A stretch of DNA of 64,000 nt from Campylorhamphus procurvoides (Eukaryota > Chordata > Aves > Passeriformes > Dendrocolaptidae), in assembly GCA_013396655.1 (NCBI GenBank), contig WBMV01006580.1:52839-116838 (forward strand). Reading direction: 5' to 3'. This document shows positions 12,841 to 26,067 of the stretch, one piece after another (position 1 is the first letter of the stretch; every line of letters starts with the position of its first letter). Made by a program: the position numbers and the translations under genes. The notes under the pieces are model-generated. The model was not told where the DNA came from. It did not search any database and worked only from the letters and a program-made list of their open reading frames with translations.

Positions 12841-13197
12841 TTTCCCTTTCCCTTTCCCTTTCCCTCTCCCTCTCCCTCTCCCTCTCCCTCTCCCTCTCCC
12901 TCTCCCTCTCCCTCTCCCTCTCCCTCTCCCTCTCCCTCTCCCTCTCCCTCTCCCTCTCCCTCTCCCTCTCCCTCTCCCTCTCCCTCTCCCTCTCCCTTTC
13001 CCTTTCCCTTTCTCTTTTCTTTTTCCTTTTCTTTTCCTCTCTTTTTCTGTTTTCCTTTCCTCTTCCTCTTAGTTTTCCTCTTCCTCCCTTTTTCTTTTCC
13101 ATTTTCTGTTTCATTTTAAGTTTCCCTGTCTTTTCCTCTTCTTTTTCCTCCTCCTCCTCCTCCTTTCCCTTTCCCTCTTCCTTTCCCTTTCCCAGTC
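12841..13197. repeat. (TCTCCC)n / (TTTCCC)n pyrimidine tract
   Basis: Hexamer array of TTTCCC at both ends and TCTCCC in the middle. About 208 bases (12841-13048) contain no purine on the plus strand; the remainder to 13197 is pyrimidine-rich with scattered purines. Confidence 0.97.
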
Positions 13198-13419
13198 CTT
13201 ATTTAACCCATTGTTTCCCCCCACTCAGCAGGGCTTTGCTGTGTCGTGGATGACAAATGGACTGCTCTCCAGCAACCCCCAAAACAACCCCAAAGGTCTG
13301 GAACGTGCCATGCCCATGAAAACTCCCCCAGGGTGGGGAAGGAGGGAAAAACAAGCTGCTTTCCATCCTTCTCCTTTCCATGGCTTGATCCTCATCTTCA
13401 TCCACGTGTGGATCCTCAT

Positions 13420-13560
13420 CCAGGTGTTCTTTGGACACTTCCAGGGACAACCATCCCACCACTTCCCTGGGCAGCCTCTTCCAGTGCTCGACTTGCTTTG
13501 GTCCAACCCTCCTCCAGCAAAGGGCTGGGTCAAGCTGAGGATCTGCTTGCACAGAGTGGA
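13420..13560 (-). mobile_element. CR1-like fragment
   Basis: Antisense internal 3'-region motif TTGGACACTTCCAGGGACAA followed by CCCTGGGCAGCCTCTTCCAG, lacking the terminal part. Confidence 0.6.
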
Positions 13561-16500
13561 GGAAAACCCTCCTTCCTGGAGCTGTCAACACCCAGAGCCC
13601 CCAAGGCCGTGAATCCATCACCACCACCAGCCCCAAACACGGACAAACCCGAGGCTCCGTTTTCAAAACCATCACCCTTTTTTTCCCCCCTTCTCCTTTT
13701 CTCTTCTCATTTCAGCATTTCCAGGCTGAGATTTAGTGCTAAAACTGACAGGCTTAACTTGTAAAGCGACTGGCAAGCCTTGAAAGGGCTGTGGTTTCCT
13801 CCTTCCCGGGGGACTTGGGGAGTGACACGGTTTTCCACTCGGGTGATCGATGGCACTCCCAGCCACACATTTGGTTATCTAAGCACTAAAGCAGCGCCGG
13901 GTCTGGTTCCTATCAATAACCCATTTGGAACAGCCCGGAGAGCACACGTGGAAATGGGAGGGACAATCAGATTCCCAATTAATTTCCCCTCCCCAGGTCG
14001 TTTCCCGGAGGGTTTCCCATCCCTAAGTTTCACCTCGGGGTGGTGGGCGCCAGCAAATGGAGTGTCCCAAAGCAGCCAGGGTGGAATTAGGATGGGATTA
14101 GGGAAAAAACTAACCAGCCAAAGACCCCCAAACCATCAGCATCCCCCTGGTTTTAGCAAAACTGATTATGAGGTTCAGCCTTTCATAAGGCTTCAGGTCT
14201 TTCTGGAGTTCAGGAATTAAGAACAAACCCCATTATCTGGGCAGAAATCTCCCTCTTTAAACAGCAGTTCTTTCCCTAAATAATTCCACGGTAAGGACAC
14301 AACAGATATCCAAGGAATTTCGGTGTACTGGCCCTGTCTGAAGCCCCAGTGAACCAGGATGGACACCCAGCCAAGGGCACAAGTTTTCCCAGGGAAACTC
14401 CTGGATTTCCCCTGCATTAAAAGCGAGCAGAGCTCAGGGAAGAGCTGGATTTGAGGAAGCCTCTTTGAAGCCTCCCAAGAAACAGGTTGCCCATGGAAGT
14501 GGTGGAGTCCCCATCCCTGGAGGTGCCTGAGGAATGACTGGATGTGGTCACATGTTCAGTTCAGGGAACACCCTGAAACCTTTCAGGGAATTTTGGGGAC
14601 CCCCTTGAGTTCTCTGAGGAGATTTCTGGGCACACCAGAGAAGAAACCAGTTGGGTCAGGTGATGGGGCACCCCGTGGCTTTGTCCCTCAGTGGGCCAAG
14701 CCCTAAACAAGTGGCAAAGTGATATAAAGGCACTTGGAACCCTCTTTTCCAGTCAGGAATGCCCTGCCAAGCACAAGCTCCATGAGATCAACTCCCCCAG
14801 ATGTCTTCTCAGACATGGGTGGGTTTGGTGACCTCCTTGCAGGTTTTTCCTGCTCAGTCTTTCCCCGTTTTGCTGGGAACAGGAGCTTTCCTGGAGGAAT
14901 CAGAGATAAGTTGGTGTTCCCCACATGGGCATTCCCAAAAAGGCTCCTGGAGGACATGGAAACTTCCTCCAGGGATACTCAAAGGATGGGAAATGGTTCT
15001 CCAAAAAGCAGTGCTGGAGTTGACAAAACATTCACTGAAATCCTGATGAATTATTGTGTTAAATGGTGCAATTAAAGGTCAGCATTTGCTTTCCTCCTCC
15101 TAATTAATATTTCAGGATGTGTCTCCCTTCTTAACTCTCTGGACACCTCTTTTTTTCCTTTCTTTGTGCCACATTAAGAAAAATCTTCTTGGAAAACAAC
15201 AGGAATTCCTTTCCCAGGGCAGTCACCTGTCCTGGCACCGAGGCTTTGGTGCCTTTGCTTTGGAAGCAGCTCTTGCAAAGGGCCCTCCAGAAGGGCCAGG
15301 AGAGGATTTTCCTCCAGAAAAAGGGATCCCAGAGCCAGGCACAACCTGCCTGTGTTATGCTCATGATGGGGGGGAAAGGGAAAAAAAAAGTTAGAGAAAT
15401 AAAAATGTGAAGGCCAGCAGAAGAAAGTATTGGATTTATTTCCCCTGCTCTGTGCTTTTGAGCCAACCCTGAGTTGATTTTTGGGCACCTCGGAGGGCAA
15501 AGAGGGCTGAGGAGGTTAAAACCCCCCATATGGAGCTCCTGCATCCCCAGTTCCTGCACCAGGAAGGTCCAATCCCACTTCCACCCTTCTCCTTTTCCCT
15601 GTGGCCAGGCCGTGCAGGATTTCAGCTCCCCTGTGCCAGCCCAGTGAAAAAAAAGCCTTTTTTGATCGGTTTAACCCGACATATTTAACATTTCTGTTGA
15701 AAGAGAAGCTCAGAAATCAGAGCAGGTAATCACAAACTTCAGCAGCAGGTCAATTCCTCCAGTCAGGCCATAAAGCCACAGGGATTTGGGGAAGAAAATC
15801 CTAAGGGATCCCGTGCCAGAGCCGGAACAAGGAGCCCCCTTGGGCTTGATTTTTGGGAAGAGTAAGACCGGGCACGGCTTTAAAAACCCCAGCGAGGGAA
15901 CATGGAACACATTATAAAGGGAAGCAACAAACTCCTCTGGGATTGCAGAATAATTTAAACATTCCTCTGGGACATCTGAAGTTTGGAAGGGGAAGGGGAG
16001 GGGGTGGTAAAAGAAAAAAAAAAAAGGAAAAAAAAGAAAAAGAAGTGTTTCTAACTCCGAAGGAATGTTGGCAATAAAAAGGGACCCATCCGGGGGTGCC
16101 ACGTTAGTCACAAAGCAGATGTTTGCATCTGCAGCCCCCCTTGTTTGCTGGTTCCTTCCTCCCTCTCTCCTTCCTCTCCCTCTTTTTAATTTTTTTTCCC
16201 TTTTTTTTCCAGCGGTTCCACCTGTGTGATGGAAGGAGCAGGGAGGGGAGTGCAGAGCTCTGAGGGTTTAGTGAATCAACAGCCCCGTTGGGGAGGGGAG
16301 GGGGAGAAAAACCCAAAAATAAACCATGTGTGGGGTTTATTGATTTATTATTTGCGATTTTTTGGGGGGGGGAGTTGCCTCTTTCTCTGCCTTGTCCTGC
16401 ATCATGAGGGTCCCTTTCCTCCTTGTGGCTTGAACCCCTTGGAGCATCCAGTGGGACATGCTGAGGCATCCTGGTGTCGACAGGAATTGTCCAGTTTGGC

Positions 16501-18404
16501 CCAAACCCCCTGTTTATTTAGGATTAAAATGGCTTTTCCTCCACCCAAAGAGGCAGGTCAGCTGCTGAAAGGCCTCAGGAATTCCCAGGGGGAGCCAAGG
16601 AACCCAAATCCCTCTGGCTTGTGAGCTCCTCATGGAGCCCTGGCTTTCACCCCTGGGTGGGGGACAAGGAAAGGGGCTCTTCCCGACCTTCAGCCCCAAA
16701 GTGCTGGGTTTGGATTTGTTAAAGGAAGAAAAAGGGAAGGAATTAAAAAAAACAAAACCATCTCAATTGCCCAAAGCCTGAGTGTGACAGAAGGAGCCTC
16801 GAGGCAACTTTCATCAGGTTTTTAATGTGGTTTCCTTCATCTCCCTCTTTGCTGGAGCAGCTTGGGCTTGCATGATGGGTTTTCCAGCTCAAGATGAGGA
16901 TGTCCCCCCACCCCATAACTGCCCCTAACAGCAACACCACCCACCCAATTTATACTTTAAATATCCAGTTCCACAGCATGTTGTCATTCCAAAAAAAAAA
17001 CAAACCAACCAAACAAACAAAAAACCAAACCCTCAACACATTTGGCCTCATTACTCATCTCTGGAGGGCCTGGAGATGAGTTTGATCCCTAAAAGATGTC
17101 CCAAGCCTACAGCAGCGTGACATTCCCATCTCAGCCTCCCGAGTTCGCACGTCAGCCCCCTGAAAGGAAAAACACAAAAGCCTCCTCATGCTGGAACAAT
17201 GTTGATGCTTTCCAGGTCAGGCCTTTTGGTCTCCAAAGCCATTCCCCGTTGCCTGTTCCCTCGTTAAGGAGCGAGTGACTCATTAGCGAAGCATTCCCAG
17301 CCGATCCTGGTGGTGCCAGAGGGAAGGCAGGAGCAGGAGCTGTGAGCAAGGAATTCCCAGGGAGGATTCAGGGGAGCCTTGGGAAGGAAGTGACACCTTG
17401 GAGGAGGTGAATGGGGCTCCCAGTGGGCCAAGGAATGGTCCTTTGAGTGAATTCCCAGCAGGAATGAGGGTGTGGAGAGGGTCACCATCCCAAGATGTCG
17501 CGTGGAAGGGAGTTGTGCCAACAGGGGTGCCCGTCTCTGTAGTTCCTCTGCAACTCAGGCTGCTGAAGGACCCTTTAGGCCATCTCCAGGTGGATTCCAA
17601 AAGTGACCTTCCATTTCCAGTGGACTCTCCACGACCCGATGGAGCTTTGTTGCCATGGAAAGTTGAGGGAGCCTCTTTTGCCATGGTGATTCCTCTGCAA
17701 GGCCACCCCAAGGCATGGGTGGGTTGGCCTGACCAGGCTGCAACGCTTGGGCAGACACTTCTGGTAGGTTTTCAAAGGCTTGGGTGTCCTCAGGTGGGTG
17801 GACAAAGCCTCAGGGGACACGAGGAGATGTTCAGAAGGACAAACTGGAGTTCATAAGAGCCACCTTCCTTGTTCAGATCCTGCAGTCCAGATGTGGGTTT
17901 CTGAACGAAGACTTTATCATGCAAACATGAGGGTGGAAGGGAGGGCTTGGGGATGGTGAATTTGGGCAGTTCTACTCAACAACAGGCAGTTCTGGCTCTG
18001 GAGGAGCTCCAGGCCAGTTGTTTGTCCTGCTTTGGGTCCAGCTGTGCTCTGCAAAGCTGGTGACTTGGCTGAAGCTGCAGACAAATGACATCACCCAAGC
18101 CAACATTTCACTCCAGATCTGCTCAGCCCACCTTGCCCTGAAGCTCCAAAGCTTTGCCTTCCCAGATTTTGGAGGGAGGAGAGCCAGACGAGCTGATGGG
18201 AGGGATGTTTTTACCTCTGTGGTGGGTTTGGTGCCACCCATTTCTCTCTGCCCCAAGGAGCTCACCACAAGCCCACCTACCTCAACAGCCTCCTGCTCAC
18301 CTGCTGGGCACCTCCTGGTTTCCTCCTTCCAGCTGAACCACCCTCTGCACTCACCAAGGCAGGAGAAGCCCCACCCCAGTCTGCAGGACAATTCCAGCTC
18401 ATCT
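13561..18404. other. non-coding interval
   Basis: Mostly unique DNA with homopolymer A and T runs and one CR1 piece. 13730-14300 and 15640-16110 are AT-balanced, repeat-free blocks that might be conserved non-coding DNA; nothing coding is seen. Confidence 0.5.
14455..14560 (+). mobile_element. CR1-like fragment
   Basis: AACAGGTTGCCCATGGAAGT then GGTGGAGTCCCCATCCCTGG is the sense CR1 block just upstream of the 3' end; the terminal motif is absent. Confidence 0.6.
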
Positions 18405-18460
18405 GGGTAGAATCCTGAGTCAGAAGGGACCCACCAAGACCATGGAGTCAACTCTTTGCT
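18405..18460 (-). mobile_element. CR1-like 3' terminal fragment
   Basis: A short antisense terminal motif: AGTCAGAAGGGACCCACCAA followed by CCATGGAGTCAACTC. Degenerate. Confidence 0.4.
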
Positions 18461-18544
18461 TAGGAGGAAATCTTTGCTCCTTAACCACAAAAAAAAAAAA
18501 AGACCAAAACCCCCAAGGAAAGCCCTGAAGCTCCACAGGTTGTC

Positions 18545-18975
18545 CCAGGAGCAGGTGTGGAGATGCTCCAAGGGCTGGAGCCCCTCTGCTCTGGGGCCAG
18601 GCTGGGAGAGCTGGGAGTGCTCACCTGGAGGGGAGAAGGATCCAGGGAGAGCTGAGAGCCCCTTGCAGTGCCTAAAGGGGCTCCAGGAGAGCTGGAGAGG
18701 GACTGGGGACAAGGGACAGAGGGACAGGACAAGGGGCATGGCTTCCCACTGCCAGAGGGCAGGATTAGGTGGGACATTGGAAAGGAATTCCTGACTGTGG
18801 GGAGGGGCTGGCATGGATTTCCCAGAGAAGCTGTGGCTGCCCCTGGATCCCTGGAAGTGTCCAAGGCCAGGCTGGAGCACCCTGGGCTGGTGGAAGGTGT
18901 CCCTGCCCATGGCAGGGGGTGGCACTGGATGATGTTCAGGATCCCTTCCAACCCAAACCCTTCTATTCTATTCCA
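18545..18975 (+). mobile_element. CR1 LINE 3' fragment (~430 bp)
   Basis: Sense CR1 including the GGAGCCCCTCTGCTCTGGGG block, GGCTTCCCACTGCCAGAGGG, CAGAGAAGCTGTGGCTGCCC, GGCTGGTGGAAGGTGTCCCT, CCTTCCAACCCAAACCCTTC and a terminal TATTCTATTCC run related to the CR1 octamer tail. One of the best preserved copies here. Confidence 0.9.
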
Positions 18976-21900
18976 AGGCAGTGCCTGACCTGCAGAGGCC
19001 CCGGTGAGGGACACGGTGTGAGACAGTGGAAGCCCCTCCTGCTGCCAAGAGAAAAGTGTTGGAATTTCCAGGCCCCTTCTCGAAGGCGATGGCCTGAGGG
19101 GAATAAACCGAGGGGTGGTTTTTTTCCACCAGCGAGCAGGTTGTGATGTACGAGGTGTCGACTGTCCCTGCAGCCCCGAGTGTTGGAAATGCCATTAGGG
19201 GGGAGAGCTCGTAAAAGCTTGGCGGGGTGGGAAAGCTCTGCCTGCTGTTGCCTCCAGATATCCCTACCAAACACGGGGGCTGAGCTGGTGGAGACACCAT
19301 GCGATGCAGAAGAGAAGGCTCTGAGAGGGTTGGTGGGAGGCAGGGAAAGCAGAGGAACAAATGCTTGTGCTTGGATCCCTGGGGGAAGGTCCAGCAGGTC
19401 AGCTCTGCCCTGATCTCCTGCTCCCCTCCCTGGATCTCCTTGGATCAACCTATTGTCTGGGAACACCACAGGGTTATTCCAAGCTCTCCCTTCTGACTGA
19501 CCCAGCAGGGATTCATCTCCCACACACCTCTCCTCTCCATCCCTCCTATCCCACTTTTCCAGCAGCGTTTGTTGCCAAGCTGGAGAGAATCAAAGGTCCT
19601 TTGCCATCAGCTTTTGCAGCTTCTTGGTGAGTGTGGGGGCACCTCAGAGCTGTCCCAGCTCTGCCACCAAAGACAGGGGACTGTCACATAAACAGCCACA
19701 CTTTTATAGCTCCACTCAGGGGAACAACACACCGCTCGGGGGGTCCTTGTATGTTTTCCAGGAAGCTTCAATTCCTCCTTCTGGGAGCCAAACGGTGCCT
19801 AAAATCGCTTCTTTTAAACCAAACTTCCAGAGGGTTTTGTTCGGTCCGGGTCTCACGTCCTGATTTCCAGAGTGGCTGTTGCCTGTAATGCAGCAAGTGC
19901 CTTTTCCAGCTCCCTGGCCAATCCCAAAGCTGCAGTTCCAAGGCCTGATTAAGGCCCTCTGTGGCTCGAATTCCGGGCTCCCAGTTCAAACGTGCAAGAG
20001 TGTCTATAAAAGTTTTTATATCATCCCCAGTAATATTCGAGTCATATTCCCTTGCCCATCCTTAGGAAAACAGCTCTTGCCACGCTCCGGGGATAAAAGC
20101 AGGGGCAACACATGGTCTCAGTAAAAAGCAAGTTAACATCCCATTCCAAGCAATAACATTGCACTATATAGTGTAGCAACAAGCCAAGCAGTAATAATTC
20201 TGGGGAGCAAGTGGAGGCAGGAGCTGCCCCCGGTGCTGCGGGAAGCGCCTCGGGCCCGGAGTCTGGAACAGCCAGTCCCATTGTCCATATAAAAACCTCA
20301 CGAGGACCTCGTTTCGAACCTCCCTTTGCCCCAGTAAACAGAGGGTTTGTGCTGAGAGCTCTGGGATGAGCCCCAGAGGGGTTGGGGATGATTTGTGGTG
20401 CCATCGCCCCGTGGCTGGCTGAGAACTTCCCCTTGGGTTCTGCTGCCACCGTCCTCCACCAGGACCAGCCCATGGATAATACCCCTTCAAGAAAGGAGTC
20501 TGCTCTTCCACAGAGCTCAGCAGGGTTGGAGCCAGCAGAGGTTTTGCCCCCGGGACTTGAGGTGGCAACCAGGAACTTGACCTTCAGAAGGGACCCACGA
20601 GGGTCACGGAGTCCAACCCCACCACGTGTCTCCCTTCCTGACATGCGGCACTTGTGTCACTGCTCTCCCAGTTCTCCCAGTTCCCTCCAGGCTTCCTCAG
20701 CTGGCCTCTTCCATGGAGAGCAGCCCCCCAGCCCCTCTGGAAGCCCCCAGAGTTGGGCATGGAGGGCCCCATCCCATGGGATGATTCAGCCAGCTCCCTC
20801 TTTCCCATGAGTCATGATTTCCCCTAATCCACCCATCGGGAAAGGGGATGATCCCACCATCCTGGCCCCTTCCCAGCACATCCTCCCTCCAGGAGAAATG
20901 GGGTGCTTGTGCCAAGGCGTGCCCCTAAAAACACCCTCTCCTTCCCCAACCACGACGGGCAGCGAGGCTTTCTCCTCCCCTCCCACCTTCCCACAGCTCT
21001 CCTTGCCCTAATTCCACCCTTTGGAATCCCCCAGGACGTTTTCTCCCCTTGGCAGGGGTGGCTGGGGAAGGCAGGAAGGCAGGCTCGGGTTTTGCAGGGT
21101 ACAACAAACCACTTGGCAAGCCCTTCCCTTCGTCCCCCTCGCGATCGGAGCCATGGAAAACAACTTCCTGTCAATAAACAGGAACAAAAGCTTGGACCCA
21201 TCTTCAAAGTGGTGAGTTATGTCGAAAATATGTTTCGGAGCGCTTTGAATGTTCCTGTAAAGCAGAGGGGAATGATTGTTCCTGACACTTTGGCTTTGGG
21301 ATGGGGACTTTAGAAATATTCCCCCCCCCTTTTCAGGTCTGAGGAAAGAGAAGAAGAAACCCCCTCACCGCCCCCCTCCAGCTCCCAAATCCCAAAATTG
21401 GGGGGGAATGGCATGAATTTGAAAGGTTTCAAATTAACACCAGCCCCCAACCTTAGTCAGGTGAGAGGCAGGTTGGGTTTGGGGTGAGGGGGTTTCTCCC
21501 CACATTCCCACACCTGGAGCTGCCGGAGCGGGGCACGGATGCTGCCACTGACCTCGCCACTGCCACGGGCCACGGAGGAAGGAAGAAAGCATAAGGTTCC
21601 CATCGGGTTCCAAAAGTGAAAACATGTGCTGGAAGCCCCGGCCAGACGTGCTCCTTGTTATTTTAACGAGAAATTCCATAATTAGTGGCAAAAAGAAAAA
21701 AAAAAAACGAGAGAAAAGAAAAAACCCTAAAAGAGAAGCGACGCTGCAAGTGAAAGAAAACCCGTGGCCCTCCTTTATGGCTCGTGACAGACCCACCAAA
21801 GACATGTGGGCTTTTTACAAACACACATCACTCCACACACTGGGATGTTCCTCAATCTGTTTGCTTGGAGGGGGGGGATATTAAAAAAGGAACACTGGGG

Positions 21901-22913
21901 GAGCGAAACGCAACAAAACAAACAAAAAAATCGAGCAAAGCAAATAAAAAGGACAGATTTTTTTGCTTAAACGGGCCTTGCCTCGAGAGGGCAACGCTCT
22001 CCCCACCTGTGATTCATTTGCCAGCAGTTAAACATCATTACAACATTAACAGCCAATGTGAGAGCAGAAGAGCTGGGCTTTGTACCCCCATAAACCCCGG
22101 CACATCAAACTGCTCTTTATGTTCCTGGGGCCGCGCGGCAACGACCCCTTCGGAACTTTTACGGCTCTCCGCATTCTTCGGATTATGGCAGAGATTTATT
22201 TGCACTTTGATATGTATGTGCATAAAGAAAAAAAATAAAAATAATAATAAAAAAAAAAAGGGAGCGGGTTATTAAAAACATCTCGTCCAGGTCCTGCGGT
22301 GGGAGAGGAGGAGAGGGAAGGTTTGGGTTGGATTCCTGTTGTTGAAAGAAACACGGAGCGTTGGGTTCCACCCCCTTTGCACCCCCTGCTCTCCCAGGGT
22401 TGGATTGCACAACCCCTTGGCAGGCTGGGATGACATGGAAAGTCCGGGAAGGGCTTTGCTGGAAGGTTTTTGGGAGGAGAGAAGGTGCTTTGGAGGGGGG
22501 AGTGTTGAAGGACACTGTCCACTCCACCGTTGCCCTGAGAATCCCTCGGGATGCTCTTTGGCCATTCCTGTCTTCTGCTCCCAAAAAAAACAACCCTGAC
22601 AATGGAAATTCTGGGTTTCCAAACTTCCATCTCACTGTGAAGAGATGCCCACTGTGTTCCAGGTGGGGAAAGGTTAAACAGGTGGTGCCGTGAGGTCGGG
22701 AAAGAGGGAGAGCCCTGGATTTTCCCTCCTCTTTTCCAGGATTTCCTTGTGTTGCCGTCATGACAGAGGGTGGCACTTCAGCACTCAGCCATGGATCTGT
22801 GGAGCAGAGAGAAAGTCTGGATGCTGGGAAAGTCCTGCCTCGTCAGGCAGAGATATTCCACAAAGAGGGGATATCTTGTGTTCTTATTTATCTTAGACAT
22901 TTAAATATATTCT
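18976..22913. other. non-coding interval with candidate conserved blocks
   Basis: Largely unique. 19880-20330 and 21200-22270 are low in repeats and CpG-containing, with TAAT, TTTATTTGC and CCATAATTAG type motifs; these are candidates for developmental regulatory DNA, by inference only. No exon was recognised. Confidence 0.45.
20578..20625 (-). mobile_element. CR1-like 3' terminal fragment
   Basis: CTTCAGAAGGGACCCACGAG followed by GGTCACGGAGTCCAACCCC, an antisense terminal motif only. Confidence 0.45.
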
Positions 22914-23047
22914 GGGATGGGATGGGATGGGATGGGATGGGATGGGATGGGATGGGATGGGATGGGATGNNNNNNNNNNNNNNNNNNNNNNNNNNNNNNN
23001 NNNNNNNNNNNNNNNNNNNNNNNNNNNNNNNNNNGGGATGGGATGGG
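22914..23047. repeat. (ATGGG)n pentanucleotide array containing an assembly gap
   Basis: GGGAT repeats continue on both sides of 65 Ns (22970-23034). The true array length is therefore unknown. Confidence 0.97.
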
Positions 23048-26022
23048 AAGGGGTGGAGGGTTCAATGTCTGGCACAATCCTCTTTTAGGTGTCAACCTCA
23101 CAATGCCCAAGGATGTCCACTCATCACCTTGGTTCTTTTGGGAACCATCCCCTGAGCAGGGAGCTTGACTTAGGGACAGACACAAGAGCCACAAATCCCG
23201 AGATCAGGGCAATAAAATAATAAATAATAAAAATCATAAATCCCAAAACAGAGCAAAGAGGGGAAAAACCACAATTGTGCTGAAAACTTGCACTTCTTTT
23301 TACATCTTTTTTTCCCCTCCCTTCCTCTTTTGTTCTGAAGGGTTGGGGGGAGACAAACCCTGAAATGAAACACCTCATTTCGGTCACTTGGACCTGATTG
23401 GGGAATGTTTCATTCTTTGGACTGGATTGGTTTCAAATCAAGCCAGAACAGGCTTCAGTTTTGCTCAGGGAAAGTGCAGCTCTATCTCTTCACTGTGGAT
23501 GTGCTCCTGGGAATGGTGATGATCCAAGGGCATGGAAGACCACCTAGTCCATCATTCCTCCCAAGGGCTCCTTGAGGGATGTGATAAAGACAGGAACTCT
23601 CTTGGGATCCCCTCTCTCCAGGGAGCCACCAACAAGACAGAGGTCACGTGTCCCCATCACCAGACAGTGAAATTGGGTTCAATTCCTTGAAAAGAAGCAT
23701 TTTGCCATCATTTCAGCTCCAGTTCTGCTCTTCAGCCTTTCAACCCATCCACACGTCACCTCAGCTGGGACATTGCCATCAAATATATGATTATTTGTCT
23801 CACCAACAGTCCTGAAATCTCATTTGGAACCCAGTTAAGGCCTGGGCATGAAAATTCTGGGCTGAGAATTTTAGAGAAGGCAAAGAAAAACAGGAATAAG
23901 CCACTAATTGCCCAGAATGAGCCATTAATTGCCTGGGATGAACCATTGGTAGCCCATGTTTTGGTGCTGAAGAGCTCAGTGATCAATACTTGGAATAGTT
24001 GATGGGTTTTTTTTGGGGGGGGAGAGGGTATTTTCCCCTCCAAATTTCTCCTAAAACGGTCCTGTTTCCCTCAGTGGAATTTCCAGCTCAACTCAAACAG
24101 AGCAGGTTGTCTTTTTGCTTTTTATTTGTTAAACCCCCCCCCCTAAACTGGTGTGTTTTAAAATGGAATTGTCTCATCCTAAAAAAGCCCATTTATTTTC
24201 AAACACACCTTTTTGGGGGGTTTTCCTCTTTTTTTTTTGCAGTCCAAACTGCTGAGAGGGCTCTACAAAAGATGCTGCTTGAAGCAAAATGGGATGACAG
24301 AAGAGGGAATCCCGAGTTTTCCCAGGATTGGGGAATGCCACCCTGTTTCATCCAGGATCCCTGGTCACTTCTGCAGCCCTCTGGGCTGGCAGGACCCCCC
24401 AAAAAAGGCACAGCACACCCGGTTCCACCTTTTGCTGTCGCTGCTGACCCTTGGCAGAAGTTCTCCAAACCCGGGCCAGGTGTGGAGCAACCTCGGAGAG
24501 CAAAGATTTACGGCTTTGGCCCCAAACCAGGCAACACTTCAGCATGTGGAGCCCCTGAACCAACCCCCATCCCTGCTTTTCCAGGGTGTTCCAAGGCTGG
24601 AAGGGACCTCCAGGTGCCACCTGCCCTCCTGCCCCCACCCAAACCCTTCTCCAGAGGCACGAGATGTCCCCTCTGAGTCTCCTTCTGGACAGGCTTCCTT
24701 CTTTCCTCTCTCTTTAATGTTCTTCCCAGTCCCCCAGCCAATAAGCTCGAAAGCCCCGAGGTTTTTTGCCTGTTTGCTGGGAGCTGGATGGAAGCCCCGA
24801 CCATTCTTGATGCATAAAAAAGGCCAGGGGAAACCAGGAATAACAAGTCCCGTTGCCATAACAAAGGATGAGCCAGTACCTTGAGGTCTAAAAATAGTTT
24901 TTCCCTCTTAACCTCTCCACGGTACCTGCTGGGAGATATTTTATTTTGGTTTTTTTTTAAGCCTCATCAAGGGAAAGGAAGGAAGAATTAATTCCTGCTC
25001 CGGGGAGCAGAGCTTTGGCCCCGGTGCCAGCTGGAGCAGCGAGCACACCAGGCACTTCCAGGAGTTGGAATGAGGAGTGGAAGGATGGGTTTACAGTCCA
25101 ATATCTGGGATGAGACCTGGAAAGGCTCCGTGTTCTCATTCCCCTGGGGTTCTTTCTCCCTGAAATATTTAGGAGAATGTTGAGGGCACTGGGCTAGTCC
25201 CAAAATACTCTTCCAAAGGGTTGTCCTGCTCCAGTCTTGGAAACAAAACTCCAGGGAAACACTCTGACCTCACAGCCTGTCTGGCCTCGTGCTCCTTGTA
25301 GGTCATTCCACCGTCCTCGCTTGGCATCTGGGAAACAGTTGGGATTTTCCTCCTGGAATTCCTCAGCAAACCCAAGGAGAGACCCCAAGCAACTGGAATT
25401 TGGTTGGGATTCCCTTTTCCCCCCTCTGACAAGACACACAAAGCTGAGTGGGAAGGGCAGACCTCGATGGGTGAAAATTCCCAGGTTTGGAAAGTGTGTT
25501 TTAAGGAACAAGCCAGAGCAGGACCTGGGGGCTTTGCCCACTCCTTTGGGATTTCCCTGCCAAGGATCCCATCCATGGCTATCCCTGAAGTCCCACAGCC
25601 AATCCCAGAAGTGTTTAAAGAGCAGTTTATTTGGAGAGCCAAAGGGCCTCTGGCTCTGCAAGTGCTATAAACTCACAGGATAAATGGTTTTTTTAGCAAT
25701 AAGTGGGAAAGTCTCATTAATTTCGCCTGCCAGTTCCTGGGCTTTTGGGGTATTCCAGCCTCTGGGAGGATTAGAAAGGCTGTTTCTCTGAGGATTGGGA
25801 TTCTTTCCCAGCAGTAAAAGGCAGGGGTTATTTTTAGTGGAAGTTTGAACTTCCCAGGGTCACGAGAAAACAGAGACAGGCAGGAAATATTGGCTAGATG
25901 GTTTTTAGGGGAAACCTCTGGAGATGAGCCCTCCCTGCACTTATTCCCTGGATCTGCAAGGCCCTGGTGTCCATGGCTTTGAGTGCTCTGGATCTGCTGT
26001 CCCTGTGGAACTGGTGGGGATC
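23048..26022. other. non-coding interval
   Basis: Unique sequence with short AT-rich and homopolymer runs; no coding or mobile element evidence beyond a weak CR1-like phrase near 24600. Confidence 0.5.
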
Positions 26023-26067
26023 ACCCTTCCCTTCCCTTCCCTTCCCTTCCCTTCCCTTCCCTTCCCA
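26023..26067. repeat. (CCCTT)n pentanucleotide
   Basis: About nine perfect CCCTT/TTCCC units. Confidence 0.95.

Noticed and set aside
17972..18925. 317-codon minus-strand open frame
   Set aside because: Its N-terminal part is antisense CR1 and the rest shows no protein-like composition or family resemblance.
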